Positions 17,148 to 26,208 of a stretch of 64,000 nucleotides of DNA are shown in pieces. The position numbers and the translations under genes are program-made. Under the pieces are notes generated by a model. The model ran no database searches. It was not told the DNA's origin and was given only the letters and a program-made list of their open reading frames with translations. The stretch lies in the NCBI GenBank assembly GCA_963844115.1, contig CAWJNN010000009.1, positions 1 through 64,000 of the forward strand, written 5' to 3'. Origin of the DNA: CS4-C045 sp963844115. Lineage in GTDB: Bacteria; Planctomycetota; Planctomycetia; Pirellulales; UBA7805. Position 1 is the stretch's first letter; each line of letters starts with the position of its first letter.

Positions 17148-19526
17148 CTACTCCTTGACGTTCAATGCTTCCAGCCAGTCGGTCCGGTTGATGTTGCGCT
17201 GCACGATCAGGTGCGCCGTTAAGGTGAAAACCATCGACACCAGGAGCGTCATGACCGCGATGGTGCTCGACCAGACGACGGGAAAGCGAAACAGCTCCGT
17301 ATCGTAGTACCACGCCAAGAGCACCGTTAGGAGGAACCCCAGCGGCAGACCAATGACCGCGCCCATCAGATTGACGATGACGCTTTCGCGCAAAAACAAT
17401 CCACCGATCTGCCACTGTGTGTATCCAAGGACGCGCAATGTGGCGACTTCGCGCCGACGTTCGGCGAGTCCAATGATCGAGGCCGTCACAATACTGCCGA
17501 AGAAGATCACTCCGGCAAAGAACGTCAGCATGCTGATGAAGATGTCCTGGATCTCAATATAGTTGGCTTCCAGATTCTTGATAACGTCGGCACGCCGATT
17601 CACGGCTTGCAGCGAGGGCAAGCGTTTCAGTTCGCGGTATAAGGCGGCGGTTGGTCCTGGTGCCGGGTTGGTCTTCAATTGCAAGGCATTGAGCGCGAAT
17701 TCCTCGCCGATCAGCCGGCTCATGAATTCGATATCCGCATAGACACTCATTCCCAGGTAGCCCTTGGCAATTCGCACAACGGGAAGTTGTTGTGCTCTCT
17801 GGAGCCCCTTCGTCGGTTGAAATGTAACCATGTCGCCAGCCGACACCTGCAGGATTTCTGCCAGTTTGCCGCTCATCACCAGTCCCGCTTCCGGTATTTC
17901 GATCGCATGGCCCTGCTGATCGTGCGGGACCGTCAGCTGCGCGCCTCGCTGCAGAGCGGCGACCGAGCCTTTACGTTGGTACGGTCCGTTTGAAAAGGTT
18001 CCTGCGATGTAATGGAGCGGCTCGGCGCGATCCACACCTGGTAAAGCCCGCGCTTCGTCCAGTGCCGCCTCGCCATGCGCCTCCCCCAGGCTCAGGTCAA
18101 AGTCGCTGCGTACGACTTTGCTGTACTGGAACTCGACCAGAAACGTCATCGCCAGAGTTAACATCAATCCACAGGTAAGCAAACCGGATCCCATGGCGGC
18201 TGCAAACATGCCGACCGCCGTGCGCAAGCGATGCCGGACGATCAGGCGAATAACCATCCGCCAGCCAAAGGACAATCGCTGCCAAAGCCACGTCAGTTTT
18301 TCCAGCCAGATTGCATAGCCCGCTTGAGGAGGTTTAGGACGCATCGCCTCGGCGGGCTGTAACCGAATGGCGCGGCGAGCGCCGAACAACGATCCCGCCA
18401 GCGCAAAAAGAAGACTTATTGTGATCGCCAGCAGATACACGCCCGGATAGAAGCGATTGCTCAGCTCGGGGAACTCAAAATAGTTCGTATAGAGTTTTGT
18501 GACCCACTGCGCCATGAAATAGCCGGTGATACAACCGACGACGCCACCCAACAAACCAACGGCCATTCCGAACTTAAGGAAGTGAAAAAAGACTGCGAGA
18601 TTCGAATAGCCCAGCGCCTTCAGTGTTCCGATGATCGTCCGCTGTTGTTCCGTGAGTCGCGATATCAATACGTTCAATACCAGTGCCGCGACGGCCAGAA
18701 AAATTGCCGGCATGAATGTGGCAAAAACACCCAGTCCACGAATTTCGTCGCTCAAAAATCGATTGGACGCTTGATCCTTGCGGCCGATCTTGCTGAGCAC
18801 CCCGAACGGTTCGAGCAGCTGGTCCGCGCGACGTAAGAACTCTTCGGGGCGATCGCGTAGTTCCGGATCCAGTCGTCCGACAATCTGGTTGGCCGCGCCG
18901 TTGAAATCGAAGACTTCATCGGCGTAAGACCGCTTGATGTAGAAAATTCCGAAGTGTTCCGGGTCGGGGACGAACGCTCCGGGACCCAGGGCATAGACGA
19001 ACTCACAACTGATCGCGGTTCCGACGACAAAAAATTCTTGCCGGCGATTGTTCAGAACCAGGTGGATCCACTTGCCCGGTTTAAGCTTGCGTTTTCGCGC
19101 AAAGGCGTCATTGACGATGACTTCGTTGTCGCGGCGATCGGTAAAGTAGCCACCGCGGACGAGGTGGATGTCGTTGATCAACGTTTGGCGCTGGTCAGGG
19201 AGAGAAAGCACCAGGCCATTGAGCGGTTTGGCGACGTCGGGTAGATCGACCGTTGCAAAAAACTGGATCCGCGACCGCATGTCGGTAACGCCGGCGATTT
19301 CCCCCACAGCGCTTAGTTCCGTGATCGGCGCCTTTTTTATGTCGATCCAGAAGTCCGCCATTTGCCCCTGGGCATAATACTGTGCCTTGGCCGTGTTCAG
19401 ATTGTAAAACGTGCTGCGCATGTAGACGAACATCATGACGCCGATCAGGATGATCGACGCGATGGCCAGCAGCAGTCCCGGCGCGCGGCGCAATTCCCGC
19501 AGGAGTTTGCGGTCAAGCTGCCTCAC
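17148..19526 (-). CDS. ABC transporter permease, FtsX/MacB type with two FtsX domains
   Basis: 792 residues. N-terminal membrane segment (GLLLAIASIILIGVMMFVYM), a periplasmic MacB-PCD-like domain (to about residue 260), an FtsX domain (about 265-380, LISRLTEQQRTIIGTLKALGYS), a second membrane entry near 430, a second periplasmic domain and a C-terminal FtsX domain (about 670-790, GLAERRREVATLRVLGYTQ). This duplicated ten-helix plan is typical of permeases that work as single long subunits. It overlaps the ATPase gene by four bases. The pair may move lipoproteins, peptides or other envelope substrates; no specific assignment is possible. Confidence 0.88.
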   Translation of the reverse strand: MRQLDRKLLRELRRAPGLLLAIASIILIGVMMFVYMRSTFYNLNTAKAQYYAQGQMADFWIDIKKAPITELSAVGEIAGVTDMRSRIQFFATVDLPDVAKPLNGLVLSLPDQRQTLINDIHLVRGGYFTDRRDNEVIVNDAFARKRKLKPGKWIHLVLNNRRQEFFVVGTAISCEFVYALGPGAFVPDPEHFGIFYIKRSYADEVFDFNGAANQIVGRLDPELRDRPEEFLRRADQLLEPFGVLSKIGRKDQASNRFLSDEIRGLGVFATFMPAIFLAVAALVLNVLISRLTEQQRTIIGTLKALGYSNLAVFFHFLKFGMAVGLLGGVVGCITGYFMAQWVTKLYTNYFEFPELSNRFYPGVYLLAITISLLFALAGSLFGARRAIRLQPAEAMRPKPPQAGYAIWLEKLTWLWQRLSFGWRMVIRLIVRHRLRTAVGMFAAAMGSGLLTCGLMLTLAMTFLVEFQYSKVVRSDFDLSLGEAHGEAALDEARALPGVDRAEPLHYIAGTFSNGPYQRKGSVAALQRGAQLTVPHDQQGHAIEIPEAGLVMSGKLAEILQVSAGDMVTFQPTKGLQRAQQLPVVRIAKGYLGMSVYADIEFMSRLIGEEFALNALQLKTNPAPGPTAALYRELKRLPSLQAVNRRADVIKNLEANYIEIQDIFISMLTFFAGVIFFGSIVTASIIGLAERRREVATLRVLGYTQWQIGGLFLRESVIVNLMGAVIGLPLGFLLTVLLAWYYDTELFRFPVVWSSTIAVMTLLVSMVFTLTAHLIVQRNINRTDWLEALNVKE

Positions 19527-20251
19527 CAGATAATCTCCTCCGCCGGTTTCGGCGATGAATTGACATCAATGGAGACGATTTCGCCCGAACGCAAGTGGAC
19601 AACGCGATCGGCCATTTCAGCAATGGCCGTGTTGTGCGTGATGATGATCACGGTCTTGCCCATCTTGCGAGCCACATCACTTAGCAGTCGCAGCGCACGC
19701 TTGCCGGTCTCGAAATCAAGTGCCCCGGTGGGCTCGTCACACAGCAGTAAATCGGGATTTTTCGCAAGCGCACGAGCGATCGCGACGCGCTGTTGTTCAC
19801 CGCCGGAAAGCTGCGACGGAAAATGGTCCAAGCGCTGGTCCAGCTCCACCAGCTCCAGCGCATGCCGTTCGTCCAACGGCTGCTGGCATAGCTCGGTTGC
19901 AACCATCACGTTCTCAAGTGCCGTTAGATCGGGGACCAGGTTATAGAATTGGAACACAAAGCCGACCGATTCACGGCGATATCGTGTCAACTGGCGGGTT
20001 GTCGCGTGGGTCAGATCCTGTCCGCGAAATACGACACGGCCGGCGGTGCATTGGTCCAGGCCGCCGATGATATTCAATGCGGTGGTTTTGCCCGACCCAC
20101 TGGGACCGGCCAGGACGAGCAGTTCGGAAGCGAGGATATCCAGCGTGAAATTGACCAGTGCGCGGACTTCCAATTCGCCCATTTGAAATGTGCGGCTTAC
20201 CCCTTCCAGACGCATGACGACCGCTGGATCGGCTGATTTGGGTTGAGCCAT
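19523..20251 (-). CDS. ABC transporter ATP-binding protein, MacB/LolD class
   Basis: 242 residues. Walker A GPSGSGKTTALNIIGGLD, Q-loop FVFQFYNLVPDLTALENV, signature LSGGEQQRVAIARALAKNP, Walker B LLLCDEPTGALD and switch histidine ITHNTAIAEMADRVV are all intact. The sequence class is that of ATPases working with FtsX-fold permeases, which couple ATP hydrolysis to mechanical transmission. Its stop overlaps the downstream permease start, confirming an operon. Confidence 0.92.
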   Translation of the reverse strand: MAQPKSADPAVVMRLEGVSRTFQMGELEVRALVNFTLDILASELLVLAGPSGSGKTTALNIIGGLDQCTAGRVVFRGQDLTHATTRQLTRYRRESVGFVFQFYNLVPDLTALENVMVATELCQQPLDERHALELVELDQRLDHFPSQLSGGEQQRVAIARALAKNPDLLLCDEPTGALDFETGKRALRLLSDVARKMGKTVIIITHNTAIAEMADRVVHLRSGEIVSIDVNSSPKPAEEIIW

Positions 20252-20370
20252 GATGTGGTTGAGCGGTGGTGTGTATCTGCGGTGGGGCGCGGTTGTCCTA
20301 CGCTTCCAGTCTAAAAGCCGAGACGCCTACGGACAAACAAACAAAAATCGACCATCCTGCAGGACGACCG

Positions 20371-20721
20371 TCAGTCCAGGCTGGAGAAAATCGTGTCCAT
20401 GCCACTGTGGAATTGACCACGAGTGAGCACCTGGTCACAGCCGGCATCGCGCGCCGCCGCTTGTTGAGCCTCGTGGACATGAGGGCCGAAGGCCAGGACT
20501 CGCGGCGCTGGTGAGTGCTGGCGAATTTGAGTAACCAGACTGGCGAGCTCGATCCCTCGAGTTTCGAGGTCGATGACGATCAAGTCTGCCGAGCCGCTCT
20601 TAAGTTGTTCCAATACCGCTTCTGCCGATTGCAAATGAATCAGCTCGACCTCGCAACGCCCAGCAGCGCCGGAAGCCTGCGACGAGATCATCAAATCGGT
20701 GGTCAGGAACAGGACGGTCAT
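20371..20721 (-). CDS. Receiver-like (CheY-fold) single-domain protein, degenerate
   Basis: 116 residues. The pattern VLFLTTDLM, then DLIVIDLETRGIEL, then VLAFGPHVHEAQQAAARDAG and CDQVLTRGQF follows the alternating strands and helices of response-regulator receivers. An aspartate is present in the phospho-acceptor strand (VIDLE), but the acidic pair of strand 1 is reduced and the conserved strand-5 lysine is replaced (LTRGQ). It may be a pseudo-receiver acting as a protein-interaction module. There is no output domain and no histidine kinase nearby. Confidence 0.6.
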   Translation of the reverse strand: MTVLFLTTDLMISSQASGAAGRCEVELIHLQSAEAVLEQLKSGSADLIVIDLETRGIELASLVTQIRQHSPAPRVLAFGPHVHEAQQAAARDAGCDQVLTRGQFHSGMDTIFSSLD

Positions 20722-20732
20722 GGCAGCAGGAA

Positions 20733-20762
20733 TGGAATATTGGAATACTGGAATGTTGGAAG
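20733..20762. repeat. Tandem TGGAATRY octamer repeat
   Basis: TGGAATAT, TGGAATAC, TGGAATGT and a partial TGGA follow each other just upstream of the receiver-like gene's start. Confidence 0.7.
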
Positions 20763-20820
20763 ATTGCAGTTTCGTAAACCCTTAATCGGCTCGTACAATT
20801 ATCCCACCAATCCGGCAGGT

Positions 20821-21168
20821 CTAAACGGCTTCCGGGCCACGAACGGTTTCACTGATCCGGATCGTATCCTCGACAGGTAAGACAAATATTTTCCCATCCC
20901 CAATCGTGCCCTCCGATCCGGTTCGAGCGACGCTCATGATCGCTTCGATCGTCCGATCGAGGAAATCGTCATTCACTACGATTTCAATTGCGACTTTTCG
21001 CAGCAATTCCAATTTGTATTCGCGACCGCGATAGGTTTGCGTCTGGCCGCGCTGGCGACCGTAACCCTGCGCATCGCAGACCGTCATCCGCTCAACGCCG
21101 TACCGCGTCAGCGCATCCTTGACGGCGTTCAGCTTGGTAGGCTGTATGATGGCGAGGACCATTTTCAT
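20821..21168 (-). CDS. glnB: P-II nitrogen regulatory protein
   Basis: 115 residues. It starts MKMVLAIIQPTKLNAVKDAL. The T-loop GRQRGQTQTYRGREYKLELL keeps the uridylylation tyrosine, and ATP-site residues lie in TGSEGTIGDGKIFVLPVED. P-II proteins sense 2-oxoglutarate, ATP/ADP and, through uridylylation, glutamine, and control glutamine synthetase, NtrB or AmtB. No amtB or glnA is adjacent, so GlnB versus GlnK cannot be decided. The start codon lies inside a 14-base tandem repeat. Confidence 0.93.
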   Translation of the reverse strand: MKMVLAIIQPTKLNAVKDALTRYGVERMTVCDAQGYGRQRGQTQTYRGREYKLELLRKVAIEIVVNDDFLDRTIEAIMSVARTGSEGTIGDGKIFVLPVEDTIRISETVRGPEAV

Positions 21169-21222
21169 TGCGGAAAGACCATTGCGGAAAGACCATTGCG
21201 GAAAGACGATTGTGGAAAGAAT
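21167..21222. repeat. 14-bp tandem repeat covering the glnB start codon
   Basis: Four units: ATTGCGGAAAGACC twice, ATTGCGGAAAGACG, ATTGTGGAAAGAAT. Read on the minus strand each unit ends CAAT, and the first three are followed by G or its equivalent, so candidate ATG codons recur every 14 bases in shifting frames before the glnB start. Confidence 0.85.
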
Positions 21223-21370
21223 CCGCTCAGCAATCGTTTGTTCATTAGAATACCGATTTGGTCGTCGAGAGGCAAAGTGCGGACCGCAATTAGGTGCGGC
21301 TGCCTATCAGGTCGCCGCTTACTATCGCAGATTCTCGTTAAACGACACGACGTTACGGGGTCGAAATCCT

Positions 21371-22381
21371 ATGTCCGGCGAACCTATCATTCACCAGGTA
21401 CTTGCGCACTACGCCTCCCGTTGCCAGCCGAACCGGATCGAAGCCCTTCGGCAGGCCGGCGGTTTCAGCGGAGCGGAATTCTGGCGTTTGCAGACAGAAT
21501 CTGGAACGCTTTGCCTGCGACGGTGGCCGCGGGAACACCCACCGGCTGGTCAGCTGCAGTTTATTCACGACGTCCTGCGCCATGTTAGCGAGCGAGGTTT
21601 TTCGCTGGTCCCCGTCCCGTTTGCAACGCGTCGATCGGAACCGCCAACATTTGTCGCGTGTCAGGGGCATCTGTGGGAATTAACACCTTGGCTGCCCGGT
21701 AACGCAGGTTATCACGACCAACCCAACCGTGCGAAACTGCTAGCGTCGATGAAGACGCTGGCTCATTTTCACCTCGCTGCCAGCGACTTCCCGGTGGCAG
21801 AACGACAGCGGCAGCCATCGCCGGGAATTATGCGAAGGCAGGAGACGCTGCGCCGCTGGCAGTCCAATGATATCACGCGACTCGCCGCTTCTTTGAATGC
21901 GATTGACGATTCCAGCTTGCGACCAATCGCTGCGGACATCCTTCGACATTTTGAGCGGACGGCATCGTCGTTGAGCCTCCAACTTCTGCAGGCCACGACG
22001 ATTAGCGTCCGGCTGCAACCGGTGATTCGGGATGTTTGGGACCAACACATTCTGTTCGAGGGCGACGCGGTTAGCGGGCTCATCGATTTCGGTGCAATGC
22101 GAATAGACAATGTAAGCACCGACATCGCCCGCCTATTGGGATCGCTCGCCAGAGACAATGAAGACGACTGGCAGGCCGGCTTGGATGCGTATCAACAGCT
22201 ACGGCCGCTATCGTCGGACGAAAAGCAGTTGATTGGCACCTTCGATCTGAGTATTGTCCTGCTGTCCGGGCTGAACTGGCTGCGTTGGCTGTACCTCGAA
22301 AACCGCGTTTTTCCGGACAAAGACGCGGTATTTTTCCGACTTCAAGCGATCCTTGAGCGTCTTCGATGCGTAGCGATATAG
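21371..22381 (+). CDS. Aminoglycoside-phosphotransferase-fold kinase with unusual catalytic loop
   Basis: 336 residues of APH/homoserine-kinase-II fold. GGFSGAEFWRLQTESGTLCL with RRWP gives the N-lobe nucleotide region, LWELTPWLPGN is the hinge, and SGLIDFGAMRIDNVSTDIAR is the Mg-binding DFG-like motif. The catalytic loop reads IRDVWDQHILFEGD, where most family members have HGDLHxxN; the aspartate is kept but the HG pair and the asparagine are not. It probably phosphorylates a small hydroxyl or amino compound; substrate unknown. The ATG at 21371 starts the homologous region. It is divergent from glnB. Confidence 0.7.
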   Translation: MSGEPIIHQVLAHYASRCQPNRIEALRQAGGFSGAEFWRLQTESGTLCLRRWPREHPPAGQLQFIHDVLRHVSERGFSLVPVPFATRRSEPPTFVACQGHLWELTPWLPGNAGYHDQPNRAKLLASMKTLAHFHLAASDFPVAERQRQPSPGIMRRQETLRRWQSNDITRLAASLNAIDDSSLRPIAADILRHFERTASSLSLQLLQATTISVRLQPVIRDVWDQHILFEGDAVSGLIDFGAMRIDNVSTDIARLLGSLARDNEDDWQAGLDAYQQLRPLSSDEKQLIGTFDLSIVLLSGLNWLRWLYLENRVFPDKDAVFFRLQAILERLRCVAI

Positions 22382-22454
22382 GCGTCTCTCCGGAAGAAAT
22401 GCGCTTTTAGGTCGGTGCCGGTATAACGCAGGACCAACGCTCACAACGCTCACA

Positions 22455-22484
22455 TTGACCTTCGCTAGCAGCAAAAAATAGAAT
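22455..22484 (+). promoter_or_regulatory. Promoter of the DsbD-like gene, probably leaderless
   Basis: TTGACC (22455-22460), 18-base spacer, TAGAAT (22479-22484). The ATG at 22491 follows after six bases, so the transcript would begin at the start codon. Confidence 0.6.
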
Positions 22485-22490
22485 AACTCC

Positions 22491-24938
22491 ATGCGAATTC
22501 ACGAGTTGCGATCTCTGGCCTTCAGATCCATCACCGCCTTCGTCGCGATTGTTCTCGCGATCATTAGTCCGGCAGCCTTTGGACAGGTACGCGGGCTGCC
22601 TGGTTTTGGGCTGGAGGGCTTTGGAGCATCGGCAGCGGATAACGGAAAGGTCACCCTATCGGCTCAGATCCTTCCCGCCGCTCCGGGTCGGCCGACGACG
22701 CTGGTGATCACCGCGGATATCATCCCGGGCTGGCACATCTATTCGATTACACAAAAGAAGGGTGGCCCGCTGGGAACCGTCATCGAATTGGACCCCGCGA
22801 CGGACTACCGCCTCGCGGGCAAGTTCCAGACCTCACCGCAACCCAAAGTACACCAGGAGACGTTTTGGCCTGGCTTGGACCTGGAAGAGCACGACGGTCA
22901 AGTCACGTGGAGTGTGCCGATCGACGTGACGGCAGGAACGAAATTAGCCGATCTCGTGGTGCGGGGCGTCGTCAAGTCTCAAGCCTGTTCGAATGTATGT
23001 GTCGACCTCATGCTGCCGTTCGAGGCCCGACTATCCGCCGACCAGTCTGCGGTTCCTCCTGAAGCTCAACCATCATCGCCCCCCAAGGCGGCGCCGGTCG
23101 CCGCTCCCTCGGGCGCCCCCGAATTCCGCTCGCCGAGCGTCGTTGTCACAGGTCAACTAGACCAAACCGAAATTTCACCCGGTGGGCAATTCAATCTGCG
23201 GATCACGATCACGCCAGCGGCTGGCTGGCATATCTACGAGCATCTCGGCCAGTTGCCAACAGACCAATTCACATCGCGCCCAACGCTGATTGTGCTGGAC
23301 TCGTCGTCGGGATTCACTCCGGGACCACCGGTCAGTAGCCAACCGGTGACCGAAACGCCGTCGAAAAACGGCAGCAAGCCGCAGCGTTACTATCCCGGTC
23401 CGGTGAGCTTTACCATGCCGGTTTCCGCACCGAGGCAGGCCGGCAATTTCCTGCTGGACGGAGTCATCGGATACCAGGCGTGTAGCGAAGCCGGCACGTG
23501 TACCATGCCGACGGCGGCCAGATTCCAAGCCTCGATACCGGTCGGCATGGCAGCGAGGCCCGGTTCAACGGCGCTTGCGTTTACCGAATTCAGCTACACG
23601 CAACTGGGAGACATGGTCGGTACAGCCACCGAAGCGTCGGCGAGCGCCGGGACGGGGACGGGGGCGGGGGCGGGGGCGGGGGCGGCAGCGGAGTTTACCT
23701 GGTTAGCGAGTACGAAGACCCTTTTTATAGCATTCGTCGCTGGCCTGATCCTCAACGTCATGCCATGTGTGTTGCCGGTCATCGGATTGAAGGTGATGTC
23801 GTTCGTCCAACAGGCGGGCGAAGATCGCGGACGCATTTTTCAACTTAACCTTTGGTACGCCTTGGGCATCATGTCGGTCTTTATGGTGCTGGCGGCACTG
23901 GCCGCGTTCGCCAACATAGGCTGGGGGCAACAGTTTCAAACGCCAGAGGTAGGCATCACGCTGGCGGCCGTAGTGTTTGTGTTTGCGCTTAGTCTGTTGG
24001 GTGTTTGGGAGATCCCGATACCGGGATTCGTTGGTAGTGGCGCCGCGGTGGAATATGCGGAACGAGAGGGTGTAACGGCGGCTTACAGCAAGGGAATTCT
24101 CACCACCATACTTGCCACGCCGTGCGGTGGTCCGTTCTTGGGCCCCGCAGTGGCATGGGCGATGGCGCAGCCCAAGGCCGTCATCTTTGCGACGTTTGCC
24201 AGCATGGGATTAGGCATGGCGTCGCCCTATCTTATTCTGGGTCTTTCGCCGGGGCTTATCCGTTTTTTGCCCAAGCCTGGGGCGTGGATGGAAACCTTTA
24301 AGGAATTGATGGGTTTCGTTCTGCTGGGCACCGTCGTCTGGATCTTCACGTGGGTACGAGAAGAATACCGAGTTGCAACTTTAGCTCTGCTGTTCGGTTT
24401 GTGGCTTGCCTGTTGGTTGTTTGGCCGAGTGCCAATAACCGCGGGCGGCGGATCACGGCTGAAGGCGGCGTTGTTAGGCGGCCTATTCGCCGCACTTGTG
24501 GGTTGGTTTTCGTTCCAATGGCTGGTACCGGGCAACGAATGGGAACCGTACACACCCGGCACGCTGACTGAGTTGCGGGAGCGAGGCACCACCGTCCTGA
24601 TTGATTTCACCGCCAACACGTGACTGACGTGCAAATCAAACAAGGCAGTTGCCTTGAACACTCGAACGACTCGCAAGTACATGAAGCAGCACGGGATGGT
24701 CGGGCTGACGGCGGACTTCTCGGACCAATCACCCGAAATCGAACAGCTTTTGAAGGGCCTGGGCCGCTATGGTAACGTTTTGCCGTATTATGCGCTGTAT
24801 CCCGGCGACGGCCGGCCGCCGATTACGTTCGACGGAATTCTTACTCAAGGCATACTGTTGGACAAACTGAAACAGGCCGTCCCCACGTCGACGCTTTCTG
24901 TGTCGCAAAATTCTCCGCCCAATGCCGTCACGAACTAA
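22491..24938 (+). CDS. dsbD: DsbD-like thiol:disulfide interchange protein, candidate selenoprotein (UGA at codon 711)
   Basis: 815 residues if UGA at 24621-24623 is read through. After a signal segment come two DsbD-alpha-like periplasmic domains (about 45-185 with SQACSNVCVDL, and 215-360 with GYQACSEAGTCTMP). Next is the eight-helix DsbD-beta domain (about 400-640) with NVMPCVLPVIGLK and LATPCGGPFLGP, the two transmembrane redox cysteines. Last is a thioredoxin-like domain, beginning VLIDFTANT, then UGA, then LTCKSNKAVAL. The UGA sits exactly where the first cysteine of C-x-x-C belongs, the reading frame does not change, and homology runs on to TAA at 24938 (cis-proline region NVLPYYALYPGDG). 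The family moves electrons from cytoplasmic thioredoxin to the periplasm. Confidence 0.82.
24641..24656 (+). promoter_or_regulatory. SECIS-like hairpin downstream of the UGA codon
   Basis: CAAGGC pairs perfectly with GCCTTG around the loop AGTT. The loop begins 23 bases after the UGA and has G as its second base followed by U, matching the bacterial SECIS rules (short upper stem, G in the first two loop bases, loop about 16-37 nt from UGA). It lies within the coding region. Confidence 0.6.
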
Positions 24939-24950
24939 GCGCGGCACTTC

Positions 24951-25017
24951 GTAGCACGGAACTTGTTCCGTGAACGCAGAGAATCAAGGAACGAAACGGA
25001 ACAAGTTCCGTTCTACG
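24951..25017. repeat. Paired palindromes ACGGAACTTGTTCCGT / ACGGAACAAGTTCCGT
   Basis: Each 16-mer is itself near-palindromic, and the two are inverted relative to each other, flanked by GTAG and CTAC. They lie between the DsbD-like gene and a convergent gene. They could fold as one long hairpin and act as a bidirectional terminator or a REP-like element. Confidence 0.75.
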
Positions 25018-25039
25018 CTTACTGATCACCGATAGCTGA

Positions 25040-26077
25040 TCACCGTCTTTGAACGGTTGTGATCCACAGAAACGGCTTCTGGTTGTCATCGGTCCGCACT
25101 TCGTAGGTCAGGCGGACCTGCCCCAACAGCTGTCGCAAGATCGACGCAGAGTGGGATTTTCCGTCGTGCATCGTCACGATGGCTTCGTCTGGCTTGACGC
25201 GCTGTTGGGCCAATCCATTGTGGTCCCACAAGAAGGGGACTCCAACGCGATCCGACAATTCGGCCAGCGCGCCGGCCAGGGAAACTTCGACTTCCTGCGT
25301 TTGCTCTTTCTTCATGAGGTTCGGAATCAGGCGACTTGGCTTCTCCTTCGGCGCCCAGCCGATCGGCCAGTTATCACCAGCCTGGCGGCTATCCATGACC
25401 AGATAGCCTAGCTCACCATCGGTGAAGTGAGGTCGCAGCACCAGGCCCGCGGGGCGTAGCGTCGCGGCCAGCGCGGTGCCGATCGAAAGTCCCTTGAACT
25501 CATCGCGAATGCTGCCCGCCTCTTCCAGACCACGACGGGCGGAATTGTCCAGCTTCAGAGGGTGCTCCAATTGTCCGGCCAGCCGCGCCACCAGAACCTT
25601 CGTATCAACGCCGACCGTTGACTTCCGTACGGCCCGCTTGAGATCCTCGTTGACTTGTTCGAGTCGCTTTGGTGACAAACCGAAGGCGGTCTTCGTGGCC
25701 TGCGAATCAAGTCCCTCCTTTTTTAAGTCGCGCACCCAGCGCGCCAGCTGCGCCGCCTCGTGCGGGCCGAACTTCCGGCGTGGCGGAAGCATGATCGAAC
25801 CGTCTTCCATCAAGTAACCGACAACGTGATAGACGGGATTGGCTGGAGACCCTTTGCTGCTGATCTGAATCTCGTCGTCGACTCGAGGCTTGCGAATGTT
25901 GACGCGGCGAAATCCGGCCTCAGCGAGACGGGCGTTCCATTCTTGTGGCGCTGTGACGGGCACCCGTCCGGGCATGATCAAGTCCAAGTCGACAACAGGC
26001 TCGGCACCCGTCACGCCAGTATTGATCAGCAGAGCAACCCCAAGGGCAACAATTGGACGAGGCAACGAAAAGTACAT
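25040..26077 (-). CDS. Exported planctomycete hypothetical protein with a C-terminal STN-like domain
   Basis: 345 residues from the ATG at 26077. Signal peptide MYFSLPRPIVALGVALLINT, then VVDLDLIMPGRVPVTAPQEW and a segment (YHVVGYLMEDGSIMLPPRRK) shared by many planctomycete secreted proteins of unknown role. The last 90 residues (VEVSLAGALAELSDRVGVPF, then HSASILRQLLGQVRLTYEV) look like an STN/secretin-N-type fold. No enzyme motif is seen. Upstream in-frame starts would place extra polar sequence before the signal peptide and are less likely. Confidence 0.6.
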   Translation of the reverse strand: MYFSLPRPIVALGVALLINTGVTGAEPVVDLDLIMPGRVPVTAPQEWNARLAEAGFRRVNIRKPRVDDEIQISSKGSPANPVYHVVGYLMEDGSIMLPPRRKFGPHEAAQLARWVRDLKKEGLDSQATKTAFGLSPKRLEQVNEDLKRAVRKSTVGVDTKVLVARLAGQLEHPLKLDNSARRGLEEAGSIRDEFKGLSIGTALAATLRPAGLVLRPHFTDGELGYLVMDSRQAGDNWPIGWAPKEKPSRLIPNLMKKEQTQEVEVSLAGALAELSDRVGVPFLWDHNGLAQQRVKPDEAIVTMHDGKSHSASILRQLLGQVRLTYEVRTDDNQKPFLWITTVQRR

Positions 26078-26208
26078 ACTGATGAATGGGTAAGAGTCGC
26101 GGTCATGTCGCATCAATATTATAACCCGTTGCCCGTTTGGCGAGGTCAACAAGCATGCCAACGGGCTGCTCCGTTGCGATATTCCAATCGATTTTCTAGA
26201 ATGCAACT

